Assembly (NCBI RefSeq): GCF_000196895.1 | Contig: NC_014297.1 | Coordinates: 1,184,119 to 1,248,118 of the forward strand | DNA from: Halalkalicoccus jeotgali B3 | Lineage (GTDB): Archaea > Halobacteriota > Halobacteria > Halobacteriales > Halalkalicoccaceae | Length of the DNA: 64,000 nt | Direction of reading: 5' to 3' | Notes under the pieces: generated by a model | What the model saw: only the letters and a program-made list of their open reading frames with translations | Database searches by the model: none | What the model was told of the DNA's origin: nothing | Part shown: positions 8,750 through 17,277 of the stretch, piece after piece | How the letters are laid out: the number at the start of each line of letters is the position of its first letter | How positions within the stretch are numbered: the first letter of the stretch is position 1 | Made by a program: the position numbers and the translations under genes

Positions 8750-9774
8750 CGGACGCCGGTGCCGCGTTCGACCGCCGCGAGGTCGATCCCGCCGGCCGGC
8801 ATCCCGACCCCGTCGTAGGGGTCCTCGTCGAGCAACAGCGACCCGTCGAGGTCGGCGTAATCCAGAAGCGGCGCGAGGTGACACGCCGCCGCGATCGAGG
8901 CGTTCGATTCGTTCATACAGCCGAGCATCGTCTCCAGTCCGTTGGCACGCGCAGCCGCGAACATCTCGCGGGCCTCCCGGAGCGAGCCACACTTCATCAG
9001 CTTGACGTTCGCGATGTCGGCGATCTCCGCTACGCGGGGGATGTCCGCAAGCGTCACACAGGACTCGTCGGCGGCGATGGGAAGGGGCGCTCGCTCGCGG
9101 ACGAAGGCCATCCCCGCCGGATCCTCCGCGGGCACGGGCTGTTCGACGAACTCCACGTCGTGGGCGGCCAGCGCCTCGATCTTCCCCACGGCCTCGCGCG
9201 GGGCCCACGCCTCGTTGGCGTCGACCCGGATCGTCGCTTCGGGTGCTTCCTCACGGACCGTCTCGATGATCTCCTCGTCGCGATCGGTCCCGAGTTTGAT
9301 CTTCAGCGTCGAGTAGCCCCGTTTGCGGGCGACGGTGGTCTTCTCGCGCATCCGTTCGGTCCCGTCGATTCCGATGGTGTAGGAGGTCTCGGGCAGCTCC
9401 TCGGGATCGAGTCCCCAGTAGCGATACAGCGGGAGGTCGAGCCGTTTTGCGACCAGGTCGTGTAGCGCGATCGATATCGCACACCGCGCGGCGGGGTTTC
9501 GGTTCACCCGTGCCTTCATTCGACGCTCGATTCGCTCCAACTGGTGGGGCTCGCCGACCTCCTCAACGATGTCGAGAAGCGTGGGTAAGACGGCCTCGAC
9601 GGTCTCGACCGTCTCGCCGTAGTGCGGGGAGGGACCGGCCCCACCGAGCCCCGTGAACTCGCCGTCGCTCACCCGGACGATCACGTTCTCGGCGGTCTCG
9701 ACGGTCCCCCGGGAGATGGTAAAGGGAAACTCAAGCGGCAGCGAGACGCGCTCGAAGTCGGTCTCGAGGCTCAC
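8746..9774 (-). CDS. dgcA: enolase-superfamily epimerase, probable N-acetyl-D-glutamate racemase DgcA
   Basis: A 342-residue enolase-superfamily enzyme of the muconate-lactonising/dipeptide-epimerase subgroup. The N-terminal capping domain is followed by the barrel. The second-strand lysine pair is in LKIKLG (about 158-163), metal ligands are in RVDANEAW (Asp), FVEQPV (Glu) and AADESC (Asp), and the opposite-face lysine is in VKLMKCG. This two-base layout suits 1,1-proton transfer. The start is GTG 9774, sharing GTGA with the stop of dgcN, so the pair is translationally coupled. Pairing with a DUF1611 protein points to DgcA of the D-glutamate route rather than L-Ala-D/L-Glu epimerase. The family is certain; the substrate is inferred. 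Confidence 0.85.
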   Translation of the reverse strand: MSLETDFERVSLPLEFPFTISRGTVETAENVIVRVSDGEFTGLGGAGPSPHYGETVETVEAVLPTLLDIVEEVGEPHQLERIERRMKARVNRNPAARCAISIALHDLVAKRLDLPLYRYWGLDPEELPETSYTIGIDGTERMREKTTVARKRGYSTLKIKLGTDRDEEIIETVREEAPEATIRVDANEAWAPREAVGKIEALAAHDVEFVEQPVPAEDPAGMAFVRERAPLPIAADESCVTLADIPRVAEIADIANVKLMKCGSLREAREMFAAARANGLETMLGCMNESNASIAAACHLAPLLDYADLDGSLLLDEDPYDGVGMPAGGIDLAAVERGTGVR

Positions 9775-10784
9775 AGCAGCGCCTCCAGCACCTCCTCGGT
9801 GTCGAACCGGACGGGGTCCGTCGCGGGCACGCCCAGATCCGATCCGTACTCGGAGACGGCGTCGCGGGCGGGACCGTCGTCGGCGATCTCCATCGTGTTG
9901 AGCGCGCCCGCGGCGACCTCGGCCTCGTGGACCGGCCCGGCGAGCCCCTCGTAGAGGTCGACGTAGGTGTCGACCGGCGGGATCGAAAAGTCCTCGTAGC
10001 CGTGGATCGCTTCGCGCCCGGCAGCGTGACAGAGCACGAGTTTGTCGGGCATCGCGCCGTGGAGGATACCACACGTCACCGCCGAGTACGCCGGGTGGAT
10101 GATCGTCCCCTGGCCTTCGACGAACAGATAGTCGTGTTCGTCACCTTTCTCGAGGATCATCTCCTCGACGGCGCCCGCAGTGAAATCGCTGACGACCCGG
10201 TCGATCGGGTTGCCCCAGCCCTCGATCATGATTCCTGTCTGACCGGTGGGGATGAACCCGGCGTCGACGCCCTGGGCTTGGGCCGCACGTGCGAGTTCGA
10301 GCGAGACGGTCATCTTCCCGACCGAGCAATCGGTTCCGACCGTCAGAACCACCTCCGCATCGACGTCCTTTGCGATCCCTTGGCTGACGGTGAGGTCCTC
10401 GTCGGGTTTGCGGACGTCCCACAGTTCGCAGTCGTTCTCCGCCGCGAGCGAGACGAACTCCTCGTCCTCCGAAAGGAAGTAGTGCAGCCCGGAGATGACG
10501 TCACACCCTCTCGACAGGGCGTTCTCGACGTCCTCGCGCCAGCTCTCGTCGAATCCCCCTCCAATCGGTGCGATCCCGATCAGCAACGCGTCGGCGTTCT
10601 CGACGTCTTCCATCCCCTCGACGATGGGGGCGTCCGGGACGCCCGGCAGATACTCGTTGACCCGTCCGCCGGCGCGGTCGCGATCTAGAACGGCGGTCAC
10701 GTCGTAATCGGCGTATCGGAGGACGCCGACGGCTGTTTTCGCGCGCTCGGGAAACTTCTCGTGTGCGAGAACGGCGACTTGCAT
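9771..10784 (-). CDS. dgcN: DUF1611 P-loop protein, probable D-glutamate N-acetyltransferase DgcN
   Basis: A 337-residue DUF1611 protein. The N-terminal Rossmann-like half (about 1-125) is followed by a P-loop-type domain with VGTDCSVGKMT near residue 148, PTGQTGIMIEGWG near 185 and the acidic VEGQGTI near 220. Proteins of this family were shown in marine bacteria to acetylate D-glutamate (DgcN), with DgcA then racemising the product so that deacetylation yields L-glutamate. I chose ATG 10784; an upstream in-frame GTG adds only five residues. It is first in the two-gene operon with dgcA. The older label for such genes is 'conserved protein, dipeptide epimerase-associated'. Confidence 0.82.
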   Translation of the reverse strand: MQVAVLAHEKFPERAKTAVGVLRYADYDVTAVLDRDRAGGRVNEYLPGVPDAPIVEGMEDVENADALLIGIAPIGGGFDESWREDVENALSRGCDVISGLHYFLSEDEEFVSLAAENDCELWDVRKPDEDLTVSQGIAKDVDAEVVLTVGTDCSVGKMTVSLELARAAQAQGVDAGFIPTGQTGIMIEGWGNPIDRVVSDFTAGAVEEMILEKGDEHDYLFVEGQGTIIHPAYSAVTCGILHGAMPDKLVLCHAAGREAIHGYEDFSIPPVDTYVDLYEGLAGPVHEAEVAAGALNTMEIADDGPARDAVSEYGSDLGVPATDPVRFDTEEVLEALL

Positions 10785-10918
10785 ACCGGAGGGATGCACA
10801 ACGGGGTGTTAACCCTTTAGATGCCGACCGGCCCCACCCGCCCGCCGCCGACCCGCCGATTCCCGGCCCGTCGGCCCGGACCGCAACATATACCCCGATC
10901 TATTACGTAAGTTATCGT

Positions 10919-12094
10919 ATGGTTTCTGTACTTCTGGTTCTGGGGATGTTGGCGGCCGTGTTCGTCGGATTCAACATCGGCGGCTCCTCGACGGGCGTCG
11001 CGTGGGGGCCGTCGGTCGGCGCGAAGATCATCAACAAGACCGCCGCCGCGGCGCTGATGACGTTTTTCGTCTTTCTCGGGGGCTGGACGGTCGGCCGGAA
11101 CGTAATCGACACGCTTGGCGGGGACATCGTCCCGCAGACGATCTTTACGATCGAGGCGAGCATCATCGTCCTGTTTTTCATCGGACTCGGGATGATGGTC
11201 GCGAACGTCTACGGCGTACCCGTCTCGACCTCGATGACGGCCGTCGGTGCGATCTCGGGGCTCGGGCTGGCGACGGGTCAACTGGACATGGCGGTGCTGG
11301 GCGGAATCGTCATCTGGTGGCTCGTTGCCCCGATCACCGGGTTCTGGTGTGGTGCCGTCGTCGGGCGCTATCTCTATCCGCACCTCGACCGACGGTTCGC
11401 CCTCGAACAGTCCGAGGGCCCGCTTCTCGTCCTCGATCGCACGGGCGCGGTCCCGAAACCGACGCTGGGACCGGGCACGACCTCCCGAGAACTGATCAGC
11501 ACCGTGGTCGTCGTCCTGATCGCCTGTTACATGGCGTTCAGCGCCGGCGCGAGCAACGTCGCAAACGCTGTCGCGCCGCTGGTTGGGGGCGGACTCGTCG
11601 GGGTCGAGGGCGGAGTGGTCCTCGCGACGGTCGCGATCGGGCTGGGCGCGTTCACGATCGCCCGGCGGACGATGGACTCGGTGGGCAACGACCTGACGGC
11701 GCTCCCGCTCTTGGCGGCGATGATCGTCATGATCGTCGCCGCGAGCATCACGACCGTTCTCTCGTGGATCGGCATCCCGATCAGCCTCGCAATGGCGACG
11801 GTCATGTGTATCGTCGGGCTGGGCTGGGGACGGGCCACCCGTCAGGCGACCGCGCGCGACCTCGTGCGGGGCGACCTCGCGAGCGACATCTCCGTCGACG
11901 CGATCACGGCCGAAACTACGGAGGAAGTCCCGCGGGTCGGCGAGGAACGGCCCGAGGACCTCCGGGGCGTCGAGCAACTGTTCGACGGGTCGGCGGTGAT
12001 CCGGTTCGTCTCGTTTTGGATCATCGGGCCGTCGATGGCGACGATCCTCTCGTATCTGGCGTTCGTCCTCCTCCCGATCGCCGGCACACCGTAA
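10919..12094 (+). CDS. PiT family inorganic phosphate permease
   Basis: A 391-residue membrane protein with about ten helices. The duplicated PiT signatures are present: the N-terminal copy has GFNIGGSSTGVAWGPSVG (usually 'G.NDGANA.G') and the second has AFSAGASNVANAVAPLVGG near residue 205. A hydrophilic loop of about 50 residues lies between the halves and another precedes the last helix. PiT carriers import phosphate (often as metal-phosphate) with H+ or Na+. The ATG at 10919 directly precedes TM1. It is divergent from dgcN. A degraded relative lies at 53.4-53.7 kb. Confidence 0.92.
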   Translation: MVSVLLVLGMLAAVFVGFNIGGSSTGVAWGPSVGAKIINKTAAAALMTFFVFLGGWTVGRNVIDTLGGDIVPQTIFTIEASIIVLFFIGLGMMVANVYGVPVSTSMTAVGAISGLGLATGQLDMAVLGGIVIWWLVAPITGFWCGAVVGRYLYPHLDRRFALEQSEGPLLVLDRTGAVPKPTLGPGTTSRELISTVVVVLIACYMAFSAGASNVANAVAPLVGGGLVGVEGGVVLATVAIGLGAFTIARRTMDSVGNDLTALPLLAAMIVMIVAASITTVLSWIGIPISLAMATVMCIVGLGWGRATRQATARDLVRGDLASDISVDAITAETTEEVPRVGEERPEDLRGVEQLFDGSAVIRFVSFWIIGPSMATILSYLAFVLLPIAGTP

Positions 12095-12159
12095 GCGGGC
12101 GTCCGCGAGCATGCCGATCCCCTGTAGGCTTTTGCTTACCTCCGCCGTAGGACGAGATA

Positions 12160-14049
12160 ATGGTCCCCCTCGGGCGATCCCTCCTTGACGTGTTCTCTCT
12201 TTTCCAGATCGTCGGACGGGTCCCCGAGATCACGGCCGGCATGGTCGTCGTCTCCGGGATCGTCCTGTTCGCGCTCGTGGCGTTCATCACCGAACCCGTT
12301 CCGATCGACATCACCGCGATTACCGTGATGGTGCTGTTGATCGTCCTCGAACCGTGGACGACGATCTCGCCCGCCGAGGGCGTCTCTGGCTTTGCGAGTT
12401 CCGCGACCATCACCGTCCTCATGATGTTCGTCCTGAGCGAAGGGATCCGGAAGACGGGGGTCGTCCAGACCATCAGCGCGAGGATCGCCGCCTTCGCCGG
12501 TGACGACGGGCGAAAGCTGCTCGGGTCGATCGTCGGCGTCTCGGGGCTGTCTTCGGGCTTCATCAACAACACCCCTGTCGTCGCGATCATGATCCCGATG
12601 GCGAGCGATCTGGCTCGCCGGGCGAGCGTCTCGCCCTCGCGCTTTATGATCCCGCTTTCGTACGCCTCGATGCTCGGCGGCATGCTCACCCTGATCGGCA
12701 CCTCGACGAACATCCTCGCGAGCGACGTCTCCGCGCGCCTGATCGGGCGCCCCTTCTCGATGTTCGAGTTCACCGCGCTTGGCGCGCTCGTCTTGCTCGT
12801 CGGTTCGGCGTACCTGTTGGTGATCGCCCCGCGACTGCTTCCCGACCGGCTTCCCGCAGAGGGAGATCTCACTGCGGAGTTCGGCATGGCTGACTACCTC
12901 ACCGAGGTGATCGTCCGCGAGAACTCGCCGTTCGTCGGGCACACGGTCCGGGAGGCCATCGAGGACGCGGAGTTCGAGTTCGACCTCGTCCAGCTCATTC
13001 GCGAGGGCGAGGTGTTCGGCGAACCGCTCGCCCAGAAGACGATCCGACCCGACGACGTCCTCGTGGTGCGGACCGGTCGGGACACCGTGGTCGACCTCAT
13101 CGACGTCGAAGGGGTCGACCTGCTTCCCCACGTCGCCTTTACCGACGCCGATCTGGCCGCAGGCGAGGGGGGCCGCCGGACCGATTCCGGGGCCCGACAG
13201 GACCTCGTCGAGGTGATCGTCCCGCCGGACTCCTCGCTCGTGGGCGAGACCCTCGTTAGCGCGAACTTCCGGAGCAGTTTCGACGCGACCGTCCTCGCGC
13301 TCCGCCGGGGGCCGACGGTGCTTCATCGCCGGATGGACCACGTCGAACTGCGCGGTGGCGACACCATGCTCGTTCAGGCCAGTCGCGGCTCCATCGAGCG
13401 ACTGGGTGCGAACCGGGAGTTCATCCTCGGAAGCGAGGTCGCTCGCGCCGAGTACCGCCGCTCGAAGCTTCCGGTCGCGGTCGCGATCATCGCCGCCGTC
13501 GTCGGACTCGCAGCCCTGGAGATCTATCCCATCCTCGTCACCGCGATCGCCGGGGCGGTCGCGATGGTCGCGACCGGCGTGCTCGATCCCAACGAGATCT
13601 ACGACGCCGTCGACTGGTCCGTCATCTTCCTGCTGGCCGGGCTGATCCCGCTCGGAATCGCGATGGAGCGGACCGGTGCGGCGGCCTTTCTCGCGGGGAT
13701 CGTGGTCGCGAGTACGACCGCCTTCGACGCCGTGGTCGTCCTCGGGGTGTTCTACCTGTTTACGGCGCTGATAACGAACGTTATCAGCAACAACGCGAGC
13801 GTCGTGCTCATGATCCCCGTCGCCGTCGACGCCGCAAACCGGATCGGTGCCAACGAGTTCGCGTTCGTGCTGGCGGTCACGTTCGCGGCCTCCTCGGCGA
13901 TGCTCACCCCGATCGGCTACCAGACCAACCTCATGGTCTACGCCCCCGGCGGCTACCGGTTCACCGACTTCGCGCGCGTGGGAGCACCCCTTCAGTTGAT
14001 CCTCACGGTCGTCACCACGCTGGGGATCGCGACCATCTGGGGGGTCTAG
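12160..14049 (+). CDS. SLC13/DASS-type permease with two central TrkA-C (RCK_C) domains
   Basis: A 629-residue membrane protein. The N-terminal half (about 1-230) has helices with VSGLSSGFINNTPVVAIMIP (a re-entrant-loop signature with NNTP) and TLIGTSTNILAS. Two soluble TrkA-C repeats follow at about 245-325 (VIVRENSPFVGHTV) and 345-425 (VIVPPDSSLVGETL). The C-terminal half has TNVISNNASVVLMIPVA and TPIGYQTNLMVY. The layout matches sodium:sulfate or anion symporters of the SLC13 type. The RCK_C domains suggest gating by a small ligand such as a nucleotide or ion. Its stop overlaps that of the convergent Vms1-like gene by 4 bp. Confidence 0.92.
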   Translation: MVPLGRSLLDVFSLFQIVGRVPEITAGMVVVSGIVLFALVAFITEPVPIDITAITVMVLLIVLEPWTTISPAEGVSGFASSATITVLMMFVLSEGIRKTGVVQTISARIAAFAGDDGRKLLGSIVGVSGLSSGFINNTPVVAIMIPMASDLARRASVSPSRFMIPLSYASMLGGMLTLIGTSTNILASDVSARLIGRPFSMFEFTALGALVLLVGSAYLLVIAPRLLPDRLPAEGDLTAEFGMADYLTEVIVRENSPFVGHTVREAIEDAEFEFDLVQLIREGEVFGEPLAQKTIRPDDVLVVRTGRDTVVDLIDVEGVDLLPHVAFTDADLAAGEGGRRTDSGARQDLVEVIVPPDSSLVGETLVSANFRSSFDATVLALRRGPTVLHRRMDHVELRGGDTMLVQASRGSIERLGANREFILGSEVARAEYRRSKLPVAVAIIAAVVGLAALEIYPILVTAIAGAVAMVATGVLDPNEIYDAVDWSVIFLLAGLIPLGIAMERTGAAAFLAGIVVASTTAFDAVVVLGVFYLFTALITNVISNNASVVLMIPVAVDAANRIGANEFAFVLAVTFAASSAMLTPIGYQTNLMVYAPGGYRFTDFARVGAPLQLILTVVTTLGIATIWGV

Positions 14050-14924
14050 AGCCGGTAGAGCCGGGTTGTGAAGAACTCGCGAAGCGCCTTCTCGAGTGCC
14101 GCCTCGGGGTCACCCGTCGCGTCGACCGCCCGCCGGGCGTCGGCGTCGAACTCCTTGAGGAGGGTTCGCTGGCCGACGACGATCAACCGCTGTGCGTTCC
14201 GTGCGGCGATCGCCTCGTGGCACCTCTCGAGGTGGGCCGCGATCTGGTTGTCCCGGCGGCGCTCGAACCGGCCCTGTGAGAACCCGCCCTTCGAGTGGTC
14301 GCCTTTCACGTCGCTTTCGAAGGCCCGAACCGACTCGCGCTCGCTCCCGTCGTACTCGCCCATCGCAAACAGGTCCGAGCGAACGAGCGCGAACGCGAAC
14401 TCGCCCTCGGGGAGGAACCACCCGGGATCGATCTCGACTGCGTCGCTCCACACCTGGAAGGCCGCGGGAGCCAGCGGAGGGCGGAGCGCGACGCTCACGA
14501 GACCGGCGTCGTCGGTCACCGCCAGACAGGGCTCGACCCGCGAGAGCAACGGGGCGCGCTCGCCGAACGCCGCCGTGACCACCTCGGGGAGTTGCCCGTC
14601 GACCATCGCCGTGAGCACGCCCTCCTCGCCGGTTCGGAGGCTCTCGAGGCGAGCGAGGACCTCACGGAGGCGCCCCCCGCGGAGGGTCTCGACGCCGCGA
14701 AAGTCGAGTTCGCACTCCCCGTCGGTGCGCCCGAGGCGTCCCTCGAGGTCGCTGATTCGGTCCTCGAGGCGGTTCTCGCGCTCCTCGGCGGCCTGCTTCT
14801 CTCGGGTCGCCACCCGGCGGCGCTCGCGTTCGGCCTCGAAGCGCGCTTCGAGGCGCTCGCGCTCGCGTTCCAGCTCGGCGATCCGATCCCTGAGGGCGGT
14901 CCGACCGAGCAGGTCGTCGAGCAT
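14046..14924 (-). CDS. Vms1/ANKZF1-like peptidyl-tRNA hydrolase (VLRF1 domain)
   Basis: A 292-residue protein related to the eRF1-like release domain of yeast Vms1 and human ANKZF1, which free nascent chains from tRNA on stalled ribosomes. Residues 1-70 are a coiled coil rich in E and R. The VLRF1 domain follows, with the loop GDHSKGGFSQGRFERRR near residues 211-227; the Gln in GGFSQ matches the position of the catalytic Gln in Vms1 (GSQ-like loop). The start ATG 14924 gives MLDDLLGRTALRDRI. Unlike the eukaryotic proteins it lacks ankyrin repeats and a zinc finger. Archaeal homologues are known as a family; the activity of this one is inferred. Confidence 0.85.
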   Translation of the reverse strand: MLDDLLGRTALRDRIAELERERERLEARFEAERERRRVATREKQAAEERENRLEDRISDLEGRLGRTDGECELDFRGVETLRGGRLREVLARLESLRTGEEGVLTAMVDGQLPEVVTAAFGERAPLLSRVEPCLAVTDDAGLVSVALRPPLAPAAFQVWSDAVEIDPGWFLPEGEFAFALVRSDLFAMGEYDGSERESVRAFESDVKGDHSKGGFSQGRFERRRDNQIAAHLERCHEAIAARNAQRLIVVGQRTLLKEFDADARRAVDATGDPEAALEKALREFFTTRLYRL

Positions 14925-14950
14925 ACCGGATGGCGGCGGCGGGTCGGCTT

Positions 14951-15304
14951 TTATCTTCCGGCCCGTTCGGGGGAAACGATCTCCAGCAGTTGAGAGGCGC
15001 GATCCGCTTTCGCGAGCAGCACCTCGCGGGGGGCCGGGAGCGTATCGACGTAGCCGGGATCGAGCCCGTCGCGGGGGACCAACAGGGTGCGTTCGGGGAC
15101 GCCGTCGTCGCCGTGAACCGCGAAGTGCTGTTGGGAGAGCTTCATCACGAGCGGGAGGTCGAGCCGTTCTACGCCCTCGCCGGTGGCATAGAGCTGCTCG
15201 TTGACCAGCTCGTGGTGATCGCGGCGCAACACCGCCCGGTCCCCGTCGTAGGGCTCGACGAACAACCGGCCGACGTAGTAGCTTCGGGAGAATGTCTCAA
15301 ACAT
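14951..15304 (-). CDS. haloarchaeal conserved protein (possibly DUF5802)
   Basis: A 117-residue protein starting MFETFSRSYYVGRLFVEPYD; the ATG at 15304 is preferred over an upstream extension of five residues because the SYYVGRL start looks like the family N-terminus. It is a compact, acidic, probably all-beta then alpha protein with EQLYATGEGVERLDLPLVMK in the middle and no catalytic motif or membrane segment. From memory it resembles the haloarchaeal DUF5802 family; that link is uncertain. It is divergent from the DUF1405 gene, sharing a 48-bp spacer. Confidence 0.7.
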   Translation of the reverse strand: MFETFSRSYYVGRLFVEPYDGDRAVLRRDHHELVNEQLYATGEGVERLDLPLVMKLSQQHFAVHGDDGVPERTLLVPRDGLDPGYVDTLPAPREVLLAKADRASQLLEIVSPERAGR

Positions 15305-15331
15305 GCTATACGGTAGCACGTTAGAGGTGGC

Positions 15332-15341
15332 AGTATATAAC
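15332..15341 (+). promoter_or_regulatory. TATA-like box between divergent genes
   Basis: The spacer 15305-15352 contains agtatataac, an archaeal TATA-like element about 12-20 bp before the DUF1405 start codon, and a second A/T patch (gctatacggta) nearer the leftward gene. With only 48 bp between start codons, both transcripts must have very short leaders and their promoters must overlap. Confidence 0.45.
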
Positions 15342-15352
15342 GCTTTTGCGAC

Positions 15353-16048
15353 ATGTTTATGTCGAACCGCACTGCGGGGACAACGCCAGCGCTTTGGCCG
15401 TGGGGCCCGCGCTCACGGACGATGATCCCGCGGCGGTACGCCCGCTACTATCTGGAGAACGCCCCGAGTCTGTGCTGGCTCGTCGGCCTCAACGCCCTCG
15501 CGATGCTTGTCGGGGTTCGCTTCTACGTCGAGACGATGCCCTCGATGTCTACGTTCCTGTGGCCCCTCTATCTGGATTCGCCTGCGGCACTGTTTCTCGC
15601 GACGCTCTCGCTGGTGACGCTGCTTTCGACCCTCGGGCGCTCGCTCGATGAGGTCCCTCACAACCTCGCGCTCGCGTATCTCCACACGCTGGCGTTCGTC
15701 TGGCTCGTCAAGTACGGTCTGTGGACCGTTCTCGCGCTCAACCTGGGCTTCTGGGAGTACTTCCCCGATCTGTACGACTACTGGTTCATCGTCCTCACGC
15801 ATTCGGCGTTTGTCCTCGAGGCGTACCTGATACCCCACTACGGGACGACGACGCGGGGCGCGCTCTTACTCGCGCTCGCGCTCCTCTTGGCCAACGATAT
15901 CTTCGATTACGTTCTGGGGAACCACCCGCCGCTTCGGTACGAACCGGGGCTTGCGCTCGTTTTCGGGACTCTTCTGCTCTCGGTGCTCTCAGTGTGGGGT
16001 GCCTCACGGGCGTTCGAGCGTCTCGACCGATCGGCTGTGAGGCGCTGA
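15353..16048 (+). CDS. DUF1405 family membrane protein
   Basis: A 231-residue integral membrane protein with about six helices. Family-typical stretches are YYLENAPSLCWLVGLNALAM near residue 28, LDEVPHNLALAYLHTLAFVWLVKYG near 98 and YDYWFIVLTHSAFVLEAYLIP near 140, which match the DUF1405 family of Bacilli and haloarchaea. Function is unknown. The ATG at 15353 is used; ATG 15422 (MIPRRYARYYLENAP) is also plausible and would remove a 23-residue non-conserved head. The ArsR-type regulator lies 49 bp downstream on the same strand. Confidence 0.82.
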   Translation: MFMSNRTAGTTPALWPWGPRSRTMIPRRYARYYLENAPSLCWLVGLNALAMLVGVRFYVETMPSMSTFLWPLYLDSPAALFLATLSLVTLLSTLGRSLDEVPHNLALAYLHTLAFVWLVKYGLWTVLALNLGFWEYFPDLYDYWFIVLTHSAFVLEAYLIPHYGTTTRGALLLALALLLANDIFDYVLGNHPPLRYEPGLALVFGTLLLSVLSVWGASRAFERLDRSAVRR

Positions 16049-16097
16049 ACTCACGGGGAGACACCCTTTTCCGTTCCCATCGCATAGCGTCAGATAG

Positions 16098-16751
16098 ATG
16101 GACTCCGCGGCGTTGCTGGATCTCCTCGGTAACGAAAACCGACGGCGGATCCTCCGACTTCTCTCACAAAAGCCCTGCTACGTCACGGAGATCTCCGAGT
16201 ACCTCGGCGTCAGCCCGAAGGCGGTGATCGACCACCTCCGGAAGTTAGAGGAAGCGGGGCTAGTCGAGAGCCGCACCGACGACAGACGCCGCAAATACTT
16301 CCACATCGCGCGCAACCTCCGGCTCGAAGTGAGCGTTTCTCCCTACGGGTTCGCCTCGAAGAGCGCCTATCCTGCGAGTTCGAGCCTCGACATGACCAGT
16401 TCCTGTTCGCACCTGTCGATCAACGTCACCGCCACCGACGGGGGCGACGTCTGCGATCTGGCGGGGGAACTCCGGACCTTAGAGGAACTCGAAGACGAAC
16501 TCTCCTTGGCCCAGCGCTGGGTGCAGGGCCGGATCGCCGAGGCCCACGAGCGCATCAGCGAGGCGATCGGTGACGCCGAAAACAGCCGCCTGTACGCGGC
16601 CGTTCTGTCGGCGCTCGATGACGGGGCGACCGATACGGAGACGATCGCCCGCGAGGCGGAGTTGCCCCCGCCGGTCGCGGAGGACGCCCTCTCGGTGCTC
16701 GCGGATCACGGCGTCGTCGCGCGCACGGAAACCGGTTGGGCGCTCGATTAG
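16098..16751 (+). CDS. ArsR-family transcriptional regulator with two winged-helix domains
   Basis: A 217-residue DNA-binding regulator. Residues 1-75 are a winged helix of the ArsR type (MDSAALLDLLGNENRRRILR, recognition region LGVSPKAVIDHLRKL, wing DDRRRKYFHI). A middle section holds a Cys (SSSLDMTSSCSHLS) and a coiled coil from about 115 to 155. Residues 158-217 look like a second small winged helix (SALDDGATDTETIAREAELP, then VAEDALSVLADHGVVAR). This layout is common in a haloarchaeal ArsR subgroup. The ligand is unknown. It overlaps the convergent DUF456 gene by 4 bp. Confidence 0.88.
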   Translation: MDSAALLDLLGNENRRRILRLLSQKPCYVTEISEYLGVSPKAVIDHLRKLEEAGLVESRTDDRRRKYFHIARNLRLEVSVSPYGFASKSAYPASSSLDMTSSCSHLSINVTATDGGDVCDLAGELRTLEELEDELSLAQRWVQGRIAEAHERISEAIGDAENSRLYAAVLSALDDGATDTETIAREAELPPPVAEDALSVLADHGVVARTETGWALD

Positions 16752-17188
16752 ATCTCGCGGGTCAGCCCGTCGCGCAGGTCGGCCCCGAAGTACGCGCCGA
16801 GCGTACAGACGACGAACCCGACTGCCAGTCCCAGCGCCGCGATCGTCCGTCCGTTCCCGCCGACGAGCCACGGGAGGTAATCGAACGCCGTCGAGAGTCC
16901 CACCACTGCCGCGCCGGCCACTCCCGTCTCGATCATCGGGCGGTGTCGGCTCGCGACGCCGACGAGAAAGGCCCCGACGAACGCCCCGATGATCCCGCCG
17001 GCGACGGGAACGACCCCGCCGACCAGCGTCCCGGCGACGATCAGCGCGAGCGCGAACAGGAACCGTTTCGGGGAGAACAGCGTCCCGGCACGCTTGCGGA
17101 CCCGGCCGGTCCGCGAGGGCGGCTCCTCGAGGTCGAGTTCGTGGTCCGCCGAGCGGGCTTCGGTCAACTGGTCGGTTCGCTCGGCCAT
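16748..17188 (-). CDS. DUF456-like small membrane protein
   Basis: A 146-residue protein. A hydrophilic N-terminal 45 residues (MAERTDQLTEARSADHELDL, then basic TGRVRKRAGTLFSPKR) is followed by three or four helices rich in glycine (VVPVAGGIIGAFVGAFLVGV), which suits the DUF456/glycine-zipper-like group. The ATG at 17188 was chosen because the upstream reading (to 17305) is basic and overlaps the gatD leader. Divergent from gatD with 89 bp between starts. Function is unknown. Confidence 0.75.
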   Translation of the reverse strand: MAERTDQLTEARSADHELDLEEPPSRTGRVRKRAGTLFSPKRFLFALALIVAGTLVGGVVPVAGGIIGAFVGAFLVGVASRHRPMIETGVAGAAVVGLSTAFDYLPWLVGGNGRTIAALGLAVGFVVCTLGAYFGADLRDGLTREI

Positions 17189-17277
17189 ACTCTTCCTCCC
17201 GTTCGCAGGAGCAAGGACCTTTCGGCGGGGTCGGCCAAACGGGTGGATTGAAGTCCGATCGCCGGGAATCGCTCCGT

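Noticed and set aside
10817-12112. A 431-residue minus-strand frame under the phosphate permease
   Set aside because: A His/Asp/Arg-rich shadow with no recognisable motif, antisense to a clear PiT permease.
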